DNA from: Cucumis sativus
Taxonomy: Eukaryota > Streptophyta > Magnoliopsida > Cucurbitales > Cucurbitaceae
Direction of reading: 5' to 3'
Assembly (NCBI RefSeq): GCF_000004075.3
Contig: NC_026659.2
Location: 26,988,272-27,052,271 of the forward strand
DNA length: 64,000 nt
Below, piece by piece: positions 13,533 through 26,300 of this stretch (positions are counted from its first letter, which is position 1; every line of letters begins with the position of its first letter). The notes under the pieces were generated by a model. The model was not told the origin of the DNA. It did no database searches and worked only from the letters and a program-made list of their open reading frames with translations. A program made the translations under genes and the position numbers.

Positions 13533-16500
13533 TCAATCTACCTCATCAATTTCATCAAATGGAAGTGGAACTGGATTAACTGCTCTAAATTTTCCAGCAT
13601 TATTTAGATGCTCATTCTCCAATCTGGGCCATTAGTACAGATGCTTATTAGAGGGACCAAAAAGAAGAAGACTTGAAACAGTTACATCGTTTTAAGCACA
13701 TGCTCATAAACCGAAAAAGTTTTGTGACTTTTACCTGAAAAAATTCCACAGCCCTCTTCTTATAACTTCAAGAGCTGCTAAGAACAGTCCAGTAACTCTT
13801 GAATCAACATGTCCAAAAGTTGAATGAAGAACAGTTTGCAACCAAGCAAGCCTAAGAATAAAGTTCAAGCCCTGCAAACAAATATAAAAGATTTTGATGA
13901 GAGTCTGATAAGAGTCTACATTCACTATAGGATCTAAAACAAGTGAAAATTAGTTCAGTCTTAGAATCTGTACTTAACAAGACACCTAAAATCTTCCTGT
14001 ATTGTACAAAGTATTGGGTTCTATTTCTATCTTATCAGTAGTAGATTGAGAATACTGCTTTGCCTGAACTAAATTATGAGCCAATGAAGAGGAAATTCTA
14101 AGAATCTTTTGCCCTGTCTTTCATATCTTTTATAGTAGCCATGTGGATTATATTCAGAAATAGAATCATTTTGAGTGCTAAATCTCTTTCCATTGGTGAC
14201 TGATGCCACATTATTGTTAGTGATTATAGTTTTCTTCAGCTAAAAGTTTTTCTAAACCGAGAATTAGAGTTTTGTCGTGGCTATACCATGGAAAAGTAGT
14301 AAACAGTCTTTCGTCGAAGCATAAGATCGTTCCTAAGCCATGGATTTTTGGAATTCATTTGAAGCAAACCCCAATCCTTTACAAAGTCCCAGTACACTTG
14401 GTAAACAGTTGCTCCACTTGACATAATCACTACAAGACATAACCAGCCAACTCCTTTGGCCTTGTCTTTCTCATATGCCACTTTGGCACCTGCAGCCAAC
14501 ATTGCTGAGACATACTTTCCTAGATTGACAAGGTGGCTTGTCTGTCCCTCATCAAACCAGCGCCTTGCACACTGAAAACACAAAAATCCAAAACTTTGTT
14601 AAATAAAAATAAAATATGGTGCAAATGATATCAATGTTGAATAATCAAATTCTTCGCACTGCCAAAGATGACTGAATCCTATACCTGCATTGCTCTCCAG
14701 TAGTAAGGTAGAAAGGAAACGGCATAAGCGAGATCTCGGTAATGCTTTGCATTCATACAGTAGTTGTAATTCTGCGTTTTGTAGCTTCCTGTTATGTAGT
14801 AACAGGCCATATACTCGAGATTTCGCAGCATCGGAACCTATACCAAACACAAGAACATTATGAGAAGTCATTTTCTAACATATCTGTTAAGCCTAGTTGT
14901 TCAGTAATTTGTAGCTAAGCATGCTGATTTATACTATACCTGACTACATAGCTGATCTGCCATGAAGAAGTCCAACATCACTACCTACAGAAAGTAATTG
15001 AGAAAGTGGTGAGAACATTATGAAACCAAGCTTGATGTTGAAGAAGAGCTTTAAGCTTCCAAGTGATCATGGGGAATGGATCATTGGAGCAAGGATTTAC
15101 CTTGTAGAGAGGTGAAAATGCTATATTTCTCATCACACGGATGAAACGGTAGCGGCTTGATCGATAGTAAATGTTGAAGGGGCACACAAGTAACAGCAAG
15201 AAAAACTGTGACATGAAGAAAATGTGTAAGAAATCAAATAACCACCACCTGACCAATTAGATACGAGGCTCAATGAATCCTAGATACAAAAAATATGGCA
15301 TCATGTTGAGAAATTACCAGCAAGAGAAGGCCAGGGATCACTTGAACTTGAGTGTAAGAGTATCCTTTTGAAAGCAATGCCAAATGAACAAACATGACCC
15401 CGATGACAGCTGTCATTGAAGTAGTACATATCAAGAACACGTCTCTGTATTTAAGTTCCTTTGTGGCCGACAACTCGAAAATGAAGCTGTAATTTATTCG
15501 AGTCTTTCTCCATGCAAAGATGTTGCAGCCATAGAGGAAGAAATGTAAGAACATCAAGCTGAACATGCTGTAAACAAGATCCAACGTTGTTAACTAGAGT
15601 TCATCAATAACAAATACTACTAAGGAAAAGATGTACAAAAAATATACAAATACTTGCCTAAGTATTGGATATACAGTCTCCATGTAAAGTGAAAAAGGTT
15701 GTCTTTTGTACATCCCCATGATATGAGCCATTATAACGTAACCAATAAGAAGGGCAATGAAACACCCAGTGAACAGTCCTGTTCATGGAAAATATTATAT
15801 TTAATGTTTCAAACTGTTACTGCTATGTAGGTCAAAAAAATAATATCAGTTATAACATTTGATTTCTTCAAGGGTTTTTTAGTGTTGAAAACTCTTGAAT
15901 GGTGTTAAAATTTCAGCCTCATTTGGACAACTGCTTTTGTTGTCCACTGTCCACCCAAAATAGTGGATTGAGCAATAGCCTTTAGTTCAAAGTCAAGTGG
16001 ACTGATGTGGAAATGGCAGTACTTTTAGTTTATTTGTTGATTAGTCTTGATTAAAAGCGTGTTGAATAGAAAAGCAAGATTTGCTTGTCAATATCTCTTG
16101 GAAATGATGTGTTAAAGATTCAAGAGCTCACCGACGAAGAAGGTAATGCCGTGTGACTCTTTACGCTGTTTCGGTTTAAGGTATTTCATGGCCTTCCTTT
16201 TGTCTTCCTCAGCGAAGTTTTTGATGAATAGCTCCTCTACCTCATCTGCTAGCTTTATAACCTGTCATTTCAAATACTTTACTCCAACTTCTTTTAATGA
16301 CAGACAACCATATCTGCCTCCAAAATTTCATTTGAATTTGAGGCCAAAGTGCAGACAAGACCAACTATGAAACCATTTCACATTGTCTGGGAACTTTCTC
16401 ATTGGAAGTGTTCAGCACTAATGACAAAAATCTAAACATGATCCAATCGTAAAATTACCTTGTCTGAGCTGTTGAAATAGGAACTTTCCACAACTTTTAG

Positions 16501-18061
16501 ATAAATGGGAAGAACTTGTTTATCAGTGACCTACAAAAAAATAAAAAAATAAATGAGGGATCTTTTATGATTACAAGTAGTATTTAAGAGGCAATAGTGA
16601 ACGAATGAATTATCAGTCACTAATTTTACTTACTTTGTCAAACTTCTTCAAAATCTTTATGAAGGCAAGCATGTTCAAGTGCCTGAAGAGTGATCTCACA
16701 ATGATTAAACAAACATTAAAAGAAATGGGACTTGAATAATCTGTTCTTCATTCAACTTTTAGTATATCATCATTATTACCTGTAAGTTTTGAGAAACCCC
16801 AATCCTTTATAAAGCTCAACGAAAGCTCCTTTGATCATCTTCTCTGCATGGTGCAACCTGGTTTTTTTAATGTGAAGCTTTGTTCCTTCATTGCATTTTT
16901 TTGAGTTTGCCAAATCTTCCCTGAATAAATGGCTTATAGCCGAGAATGTCCGCGATGGGGTTGTCAAAGGAATGTTCACTTTTATGTTCTTCCCCTGAAA
17001 ACTGATTACTCGACCCGAGACCGATCTCCATTTTTTATCCAAGCTTTTACTTCTTGTTGAGTTTTCCATTTCTTCTGATCTTGGTGAGTCTGAAAATGCT
17101 AACTCTGTTTTCTCCAATTCATCATTGATATTCTCTGGGGATTGTTCTTGCTCTGTCTTGTCCTTAACAGACTCCTCTGCTTATCAAAACAAAACGTAAA
17201 ATTAAGATTCCTTTGAGATAAAAAGCCATAACAACTACCTTCTTCAATAAGTTAAATTAGAATTTGGTGACATCATTAGTTGAAAGCAAAAAAAAAAAAA
17301 AACGAAGTCTTGGATTTTCCTAGTAGGAGCTAGATTAGTTAAGGGACAAAATGAGATATTTTTAGTAACAACCATCAGTTGGCAGCAAGCTAAAACTTTT
17401 TGGTTGCATTAGAAACGAAGAAAGTTTGATGATTTACCACAAGAAATTGTGTAAGAAATTGAACTATCCTCCTTAGAATCCGGTGCAATATCGCCGGTCT
17501 GACGCCGGTGCTGAATGGCTGATTTCAAATCAATGAGAATCTCCAATTGTTTTTTCAAGCTGTCTCCTCTCTCCATGAACTCAGACTCTTTAGTCTTGTA
17601 GAATTGATTCACCTTGTTAAGCTGAAAATCAAGACAAGAAAAGAATTCCTTTGCTGCAGTTGTATCAGCAAATTGATCCAATAGCTCCGTTTCATACATA
17701 TCTCCCTTACTAGCAGAAGAAGCAAGTTTCTTATGAACCTGTTAACAAAAAGATTTAAACTTTATATCATATCATTACACAAACAAATATTAAAAATGGA
17801 ATTGTGGGAAGTTGAAAGAAAGGATACATGAATAGGTCCATGATCTCTTTGTTGGTGACAAAATATAGACAGCTTCTTTATAGAAGACAGAAGGGTAGTT
17901 GCTGCCTTGGCAGTGGCGGCGGTTGTGGCGGCAGCGGGATTGTTATCATTTTTAAGAAGATAGAGTTTTTTGAGGTCTTTTTTAAGTTGCCAATAATCAA
18001 CAAAAGCATGTTTCCATTCAGGAATCAACTGTCCTTCAAATTGTTTGGAGAATTTGACCAT
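13533..18061 (-). CDS. PHO1;H1: PHO1;H1-like phosphate transporter (SPX-EXS)
   Basis: Exports phosphate, notably to the root xylem, in Golgi and plasma-membrane systems. Its SPX domain senses inositol pyrophosphates. Fourteen exons join in frame from 17828-18061 to 13533-13623, giving about 790 aa, against roughly 784 for AtPHO1;H1. The N terminus [17 protein letters not shown] is the PHO1 hallmark. SPX helices continue in [20 protein letters not shown], and the Lys-rich ligand helix is [14 protein letters not shown], encoded by exon 4 (16634-16682). Membrane segments follow (for example [20 protein letters not shown]). The EXS domain includes [22 protein letters not shown] and FRWLQT-type segments ([14 protein letters not shown]), ending in [20 protein letters not shown]. 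The intron after exon 7 (donor at 15657) starts with GC. Position matches At1g68740. A longer in-frame start lies at 18169; see the findings. Confidence 0.95.
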
Positions 18062-18103
18062 ATTGTTAGACTCTGTTTGAAGCAGAGTGTGAGAGAGGGA
18101 ATG

Positions 18104-18128
18104 AAGATGATGATGATGATGATGAAGA
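18104..18128. repeat. (GAT)n / (CAT)n microsatellite
   Basis: A GATGATGAT run in the presumed PHO1;H1 leader. On the minus strand it would encode a His run if translation began at 18169. Confidence 0.8.
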
Positions 18129-18168
18129 AGAGATTGTTGTGAGTGTTGAAAGGAAGAAGGTGATGACA

Positions 18169-18178
18169 TTATTTATGG
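18169..18178 (-). promoter_or_regulatory. TATA-like element of PHO1;H1
   Basis: On the minus strand the string CCATAAATAATG ends at an in-frame ATG 36 codons above the family start. If CATAAATA is the TATA box, transcription would start near 18140, below that ATG, leaving MVKFSK as the first in-frame Met. No other good TATA box lies close by. Confidence 0.35.
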
Positions 18179-21100
18179 AAGAAAAAAGGAATTGGATTGA
18201 TGTGGTTCGTACTGATTCTCGACAGCACATTCTAAAATATCCTATGCTTTCTCCACTTGAAAGACCATAGTGGTCAGGTTCGCCGGAGATTTATTGACGG
18301 CCACCGGAAATGGCTGACTTAACGACCACAACTTTCATTGTAGTTTTTGAAAAGGGTGGGGAAATTTAAAGTAGAAAACTTGTAGGACCCTCAAATAAAT
18401 AAAAAAAAGAAAAATAGAGACCAAGCTAGAAAGCCTTCCTTCCCCCCAAAAAACAAAATAAAAAGAAAAACACTATCTTTCTTCATGCCCTTCCAACTTT
18501 TTTAAAAACCTAAACCTACACGCAGTCGAGAATTTCACACCGAAAAAAATCAAGAGATCTCACAAAGTTTACACCATATCTAATATAACATCAAACCCAT
18601 GTTGTTTAATTAGTTGAAAGTTGAACTCTACTCTTTACTCTTATGTATGTAAACTTGCACACATGCACTCACTTTATTAGATAGAAGTGAAAAAGTGTCC
18701 GATGATAATTTTGTATAACGTCTCTTAATTCGTTAGAAAGAGAGAAGACGTTGAATACAAAAGTAAGAACAACATTTCATTCACACGCAATTAGTATATG
18801 GAAAAAGCCCAACACAAATGGAAGTACAACGCAACGTTATTGGTATGATGTTTTTTTGTTAGTAGTTTTGAAAAGTAAGTTTAAGTAATATGGAGAGACT
18901 CGTTGTCTCAAGACACTCCAACCTCATTAAAAAATAAATTTGATAAACGCTTCTTCTTTATAGTGCAAGTGGGAGTATAAGATCAATTTCAACTTCAAAA
19001 CCTAAAAAAAAGAAGAGTACATGTCAATTATTGTTAAACTATATTATTAATTTAACAGAAAACGACAATAGTTTGGTAGGTTGAATTAATGTCAAACGTT
19101 TTTTCTTCTTTCGTTCTATCGAAAAAATTCGTATAAGTTTATTGGATTTAAAAGAGTTTGATAGATTTGAATGCGTTGAAAAAATGGCATAAGGTGATAA
19201 GGGAAAGGGGAAATTGATTGGCCAAGACATTATTTTTGCATGAACACAAAGGCTAATTCTTATTAGACCAGCATGGTTTCCACTTAGATTTTAGGATAAT
19301 AGATAATAATACACTAAGTTTTGATTGGTATTAATCTTAATTAATTAAAATTGATTTGTCCTTAATTGGTTTTGGAGTGGAGTGGAATCATTTGCTACAT
19401 ATTTTTTTTAGCTTTCTTTCTTCCATTGTCTCTATGGATCATGCAATTGATTATGTATCAAATGGGGATTTAAGAAATTGCCATTATTAGAGATTTTGGT
19501 AACATTTTTTTTTCCTATGACAATTTTTAGGATTTTTTAATAAAAAATTGAACTTTTTATTTATTGAAAAAAGATGGCTTTGATGTGGATGTGGATAATT
19601 TGTTAGGTGATGAAAATATTTTTTAGAAGACTATGTTCACTTAACAATAATATTTTTATTATAAGTTAAATGTTAAAATATAGAAAAAAAAATTATATTT
19701 TAATTCATATAATATATACAAAATAAAGTATGATTTAGAGGAAAAGAAACATGATTGTACTTACCACACATCTTTTAATGCTTTAAATTAGAAAACATAA
19801 CTGTTTAGTTAATTAAGAGTTTGAATATTGGAATGAATTTAATTTGTTTGAAGTTATGATGATGTATTTGAAATTTTGGCTCAACGAACTTATATTAGGG
19901 TTTATGAGTCTAATTTAAAAGGCTCGGTCTCAGTTTTGTTCTTGGTCTAAGGTCGAGACTAATGCCAATGTCAATGTGATTGTTTCGGTCGTAGTATGCT
20001 ATCAATTGCATGCTTAATTCAAACTACCTATCATCTTCTTAAAACCCAAATAGATTGTAGTATGCTTCATTCATTAAATAGGGAGGATTAGTTTCGGTCT
20101 CACCCTTTAGTAAACTCTCAACTTTCCATGCTTAATTGGACACCATAATATATGTGGTTTTTTAACAAGAATAATTAATTTTGTGATTTTTTTTATCAAA
20201 TATTTCATGAACTCCACAAAGTTGATGACCCGCTTTAATCTAAAATAACTTATAACAATATAGCTAGAAACCATTGTTCCTTAACATTAAACAAAAAGAT
20301 AAATATTAAGGTATTCTATTAATTGATGATAATCTTTTTTGTATGAGTTTCATTCTCTCTTTCTTTCGGAAAAATTAAATTCTTAGCCTAATTAGTTTTA
20401 AAAACAAGCATGTTTCGTTACTAAAAGTATTCATATAAAAAAATTTAAATACACAAAGACATACAATTTTAAAAAGTGAAACCGATGGTAAAAATCAAGT
20501 GCAATTTTGAAGAACATAAAACTAAAAACGAAACAATGATCGGATCATATCAAAGTTTGATTTGATATGATAGGAAGATAAGTTTCAAGTTTGAAATAGA
20601 AAATCAAACTTTAGAATAATGTTTTTTTGGAAGAAGATTAACAAACAGAAGCAAAAAGATTGGTTTTGATTTGAGGTTGGAAGAGGGAAGTATTGGATGT
20701 TATACTAAAAACCAAAAATCACCTAATGAAAAGGAATCTTATACTGAATTCTGATACATATACTTGGTTGAGAGATCATTCTTATTGTTTATTATGTTGT
20801 CTTAGATTCTCCACAAAACTTTCTCAAACTAAGCTTACCCTAATTAAACTCCAAATCTCTTTCTTATTACCTCAAATAATACCGTCATTTTAATTTGATC
20901 CTTTTAATTAATATTATAAAATGTGTATATAGTTAATTGTCTTCTTTGACTCTCTAGAAATAACACTTTATGAATAATCAAAATACCTTCCAAAAAGTTT
21001 TCGGCCTTCCTTCTCATTCCTAATTTGATAAATTATGATGTCTTGTCTTGAATAAGAAAAAAGGGTTATAGAATATATTTGGTACCTAAAAACTTCATAA

Positions 21101-21756
21101 TTAGATGTAAATTTTTAATATTTTATGTTGTAGATTTCATATTGTGTAAAGATATGTAAGAAATTTCATTAAGACTTACATTTAACTAAATTATTACCAT
21201 TTTTTAGGAATAAAAATTTTATAAAATTAAAAATAAATAGACTAAATTATAACATCTATTACAAAGTTATATATATTATTCTACTCATATATGACATTTT
21301 CACTTATTTATTTATGTTGTAGTGATGATTAAAATTTCATACGAATAAAATTGTTGAAAGATTGTTAAGATTTTGCTTGTGGTACAATACTCATCGTAAA
21401 ATACAATAAAACAATACAAAAAGTAGAGGGAGAATAGTTTGAAATTCCAAAAAGAGTGGCAATAATTGTTAAGAATAAATATAAATATATTGTTATTATT
21501 ATGATATATATAGAGAGAGATGAAGCACAAAATAATTGATTTTAATTGTAGAGAAGTATGAAGGCAGTGTGGTATATTAATTATTGGTCATAGCAGGACT
21601 GCTGCCTAAATCATTTGTTCCATTATGATTATGATTATGTATTATTCCATTAGTATTATTATTACTATTTGTTGTATTTATGTTATTCTTTTGGAACCAA
21701 AGTTTGGTTATTAATTCAACTCCATCATTTCTATTCCTCTCACCACTTGCCCAACC

Positions 21757-21779
21757 CTTCCTTCCTTCCTTCCTTCCTT
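21757..21779. repeat. (TTCC)n microsatellite
   Basis: Five to six CTTC/TTCC units in a pyrimidine-rich stretch. Simple repeat, no coding meaning supported. Confidence 0.85.
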
Positions 21780-23312
21780 TTCCCACTCTCTTCTCATTTT
21801 CTTTCCCTTTTCTCCAATTCAAATTGAAAATCCCCCATTTGTTATCACTTCGACTTCAAGTCTTCATCTAGGGCACACATTATTCTATACTAATATTATT
21901 ATCATTTATCAAAATTAACTTTAACTTAACATTAATTCATATACTATATACATATATATGATAAAAATATTTCGTTTACCCTAGAGATTAAGTAAATATA
22001 AATATATATATATACACATAAGGGATATGAATTGATCCAAAAAAAAAAAAACAACATTTTAACATATTTGAATTTATTAATTAATTCTAATAGATTTATT
22101 GTAGGCTTAGGGTGTTTGAACTCATCTCGAGTTTACTCATTATATGTGTGTATTAGTAGTTGGTCTAGTAATGAATTAGTCTTACAACACCCTTAATTTA
22201 GACCTAAGTTTAAGTCCCACATGTTACAATTTTTTTTTCATTTTTTTTACTCAACTATAAAGTTTCCATCGATAAAATTTTATAGATTCATTGTTAATTG
22301 AACAATTAATTACGAGGTTATACCAAACATCAATTTTTTTAGATGTTGATATAGATATAAATATATTAGAACTTGATATCAAAAAAGATATAATATTTAT
22401 GGAGAATTGACATCGAGCATGGTTGTTGAGGCTGACTCCAAAGGATTCCCAATAATTGTTTTATTTTTATTTGTTACTTTCTTCCTCACTCATAATTGCT
22501 CTCTCCATACTTCAAATACATCCCTTTTTCACCTTTCTTTCTTCGACATGATACCGAATCAAACTCGAGATATAAAGAATGTGTTATTTTAAGTGATTGT
22601 CAAAACATTTTAACTCTTTTTTTCAATTAAGCACTTGAAAATTTTAACAAAAAATATCAAATATCAACATATTACAAATTTGAAAGAATATTTAACATGT
22701 TGGCGATAGACTCATGCGTTAATAATATTTTATTTAAGAAAAAATAATTGAATTATTTAGTTGTAGAGTAGCCAAGGAAAGTCATACTTTTTTAGAATTT
22801 TAATTTAAAGCTATTAAATTCACTTCAAAACTAAAAGAAAAACATTACTTTTCATTAATTAAAAGTATAAAAGATGACCAGATTCATATTTTTGGTAAGA
22901 ATATAAAACACAAATAATGGATTAAACAATATATATAGAAAGTAAAAACATTGATGTTTATATATAAAAAATATATATATGTGAGGCTGAGGAAGAAAAC
23001 GAAATGGGCGAATCTGAAGAAGAGAAACTTTAAAGAAACAAATCTAACACAGCATGCAACTAAAAATAACGATACGATTGATTGATGGATGGATGGAGAG
23101 GAGGAGGCAGAAGTGAAAGAAGTGTATTACATTTCACATTTTATTTATTTTAAAAGTGGTAGTGTCAGTTTCTATACAATTTTTTTTTTAAAAAAAAGGA
23201 CAAACAAATAAATAATAGTAATAGAAAAAACAAAAAAGAGAGAAAAGAATATTTAAAGAAGATAATGGTTAATGAATCAAATGAGAGGGGGAAAAAAGAA
23301 AGAGAGCAAAGA

Positions 23313-23354
23313 GGGGGTTGGGGTTGGGGTTGGGGTTTGGGTTGGGGTTTGGGT
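23313..23354 (+). repeat. G-rich tract, telomere-like and G-quadruplex-capable
   Basis: GGGGGTTGGGGTTGGGG continues as further GGGG/TTTGGG units, giving seven G-runs of three or more separated by two or three T. The pattern satisfies the usual G-quadruplex rule. It resembles, but is not, the plant telomere unit TTTAGGG. The opposite strand is a C-rich tract that could sit in a leader or promoter of an unseen minus-strand transcript. Confidence 0.8.
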
Positions 23355-26300
23355 CAGTATGTGGCAGAGGGCACCAAAGTTAATATGCAAATCTGAATCA
23401 ACCATCATTTTCATGCTTTCTAATTGGCTCAATTCACCTTAAAGTCTTCACATTTTCTCAAACAAACAAACTTATTTCTTTTCTTTATTTTTCTTATAAC
23501 CTATTATTTGTTTCCCCCTTTTTCTATATCATTATAAAATTAAACCAACAAAAAGGCCATATGTTGTAGTACACATTGGCTACATAAGGATCATTAGGAT
23601 TATTAGCTGTACTTTAACCATATCCAACTAAAAGTGGTCTCTTTCCTTTAAATAAAAATAGAAACGAATTCAAGGTGTAAATTAATTAAAAGAAGAAAAA
23701 TATGTAAAGCCTTGTTACCTACTTTATACATTAAACAAGTATTAATTGTTACCTTATATTATATATTTTTCAAGAGTGAAATGAATCAAAGAGAAGAGGG
23801 CACTGGTTTTTTTCCATTATTTTCTCAAAAATAGATTTTTATAGAAAAAATATATAGTGGATGCTTTGTAAAAAAAAATCAAGACTTGAAATATTTAGGG
23901 TTTAATTTATAGACATTAATTTAATTTTTGTCACTTTTATTACCATCCACTATCATTAGCATGCTATCTTCCAAAACTATGAAAATTTCATTCATCAAGT
24001 AAGGTTTTGATTCGAAAGTTTTTCAATAATTCATATACGATTGATGGGTAAGAAAAGTTTGACCTTTGTTTTTATAACTGTTTTATTTTTATTTACCACT
24101 GTTAAAAAGAAAAATAGGTGAGTGAAAGTAAGAGAATATTATAGGTAGGGTTTTTGATGTAAATACTTAACACACTGCCACATTTGAATATTGACTAAAT
24201 AGTGGAATAATATTATTCCATTATTTCTCGTATCTAATCTAATCATGGACGAAGAAAACAAAATGAAAAGTCTCCAGAAAATCGTAATCCAAATCCAAGC
24301 TTTTTGAAATTAAAAAGGAATTATTTGAAGCAGTAATTGATCAACTTTAATTAATCAAATTCTGTGTTCATTGTGTAGTGGTATTCAGTGAATTGTTTGG
24401 AGAGGAGAATTAGGGTTAAAAATGATTCCAGAATAAGAATTACATTATATCCCAATGTTGGTTTTACTATAATCTTTGGTTTGACTATTTGACGAGCCTT
24501 CAATTTTGGAAGATTCAATTATTCAATTCATACATTAAGGATAAACACATTTGAGTGTTGGGGAATCATGGATAAACTAATTCTTCCTTGGCATATCCTC
24601 ATAAACGCTCGTGTAGTTTTAATGCTTTCATTAAGAAATAATAATAATAGTTCTAATAGTAATAATAATGTTGAAAGGAGATTCCTAGGAATTGGATTCC
24701 TCTCCTATGATGGATTGGAATTATATATATATAATTTTGAACCAAGGAAATCCAATTCCACTAAGTGGGGTTGAATTAGGCAGCAACCACTTTATGTTAT
24801 ATAATATCATTTCAAAAATTCCAAATCATATGTTTTAAGCATTTTTTTTTTCATCAGACTTCAAATGCTTTCTTCACCTGTGGAAATATTAGAATATTCT
24901 ATTCAATTAAAAGAAAGAGATAAAAACAATCGTGTATTCTTTTCCTATTATCGATCGAATTGAATCTAAAATTATATATGTTTCATTGAACATCAGTGTG
25001 TTTTACAAACCATTAAAAGAACAGACGAATAGTATATAAAAGTTGTTCGATATACTTTTCTTTATCCTGACTCTCGAGAAAAGGTTTTTAATCCATGACT
25101 TCATTTCTTGCTTTAAATACAAAGGATCAACAAAGTTTTAAGATTCTCGACCCAAAAATTAGTTTATGGCTTATTTAAAAAATGTATACATATATTTATT
25201 GAAGAATTATGGTAGACAACAGAAAAATCTAAACTATTTATAAAATATATAAAAATTTAAATTTAAATAAATTATAGATAATTTAATAGATTTTGCTATA
25301 TTTTATAAATAATTTAAAATGCTATTTTTGTATTAGAATATTATTAATAAATACTACAAGTAGGATAAAGGCTCCTCAATTAATGATAAACATGGTATTA
25401 AATTTCAATTGTTTTCAAGTACATACACAAATCAATTGAGTTAAACTTTTATTTACTTATTTTTTCTTTTTAATAATTTAATACTCGTCAAATTTTCATC
25501 GTCCAATAGAAAATTCCTATTAAGCAAGTATTATTCTTTCTCTTTAATTAAAATGAAAAAAAAATTGTCTGGCAAAGAAAATCAACAACAAATACATGAT
25601 ACATGATATGAAAATTTAAATATCTAATGACAATATATATCAAATTATGTTTGAAAGAAATATAAAATTTGTGATTGTGTTTGGATATAACCATTAAATT
25701 CAAATTATTACTAAACATATATAATAAAAAAATTGTAAATATAGTCAAAATCTATTCAAAGTAGATAAAAGTCTAAACTATAAGAATTTATCATCGATAA
25801 ACTTTAATATATATATATATATAATTAACGTGAAGGATATTAATTTGGGACTTAATTAGGCAGCGACAAAATGAGGTCATTTTCGAGGATTATTTATTCG
25901 AATTGAAAAGTTTGATGTATGGAAAAGTAGCAAAAGAATTAGTGAAGGAGATGAGAGAAAAATGGATTAAATGAGAATGTGATAATATGCTTTGGTACGA
26001 AAACACAGATTATTCAAAGGACTAAGCATATGCTTTTCATCTTTATTTACTCCTTCCTATATCAATATATTATATGGTTCTCTCTTTAATTCTTTAGTAA
26101 CACTTCATCTTTTAATACATTTTTATATATTTTCTTAAAGAAAAATTTATATGTCACAAAAACTCCTCAAAATATTTAAAATACATAATAAATATTTTAT
26201 TATTTCATTTTAATATATTTAAAAACTAACATCTTTTTAAAATATTATATGGTTTCTTTTCCAAGGGATTTTCAGACAGTATATGCTTCACCTTTGCATC

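Noticed and set aside
21577..21822. Minus-strand frame with Asn/His-rich C terminus
   Set aside because: Possibly a last exon, but the tail is simple sequence. I could not link it to upstream exons, and no family was recognised.
22407..22592. 61-codon frame resembling a signal-peptide protein
   Set aside because: No cleavage-site context or family resemblance; T-rich DNA produces such hydrophobic runs by chance.
22762..22783. AGCCAAGGAAAGTCAT resembling miR169
   Set aside because: Differs from the miR169 core (AGCCAAGGATGACTTGC) and no pairing arm was seen nearby.
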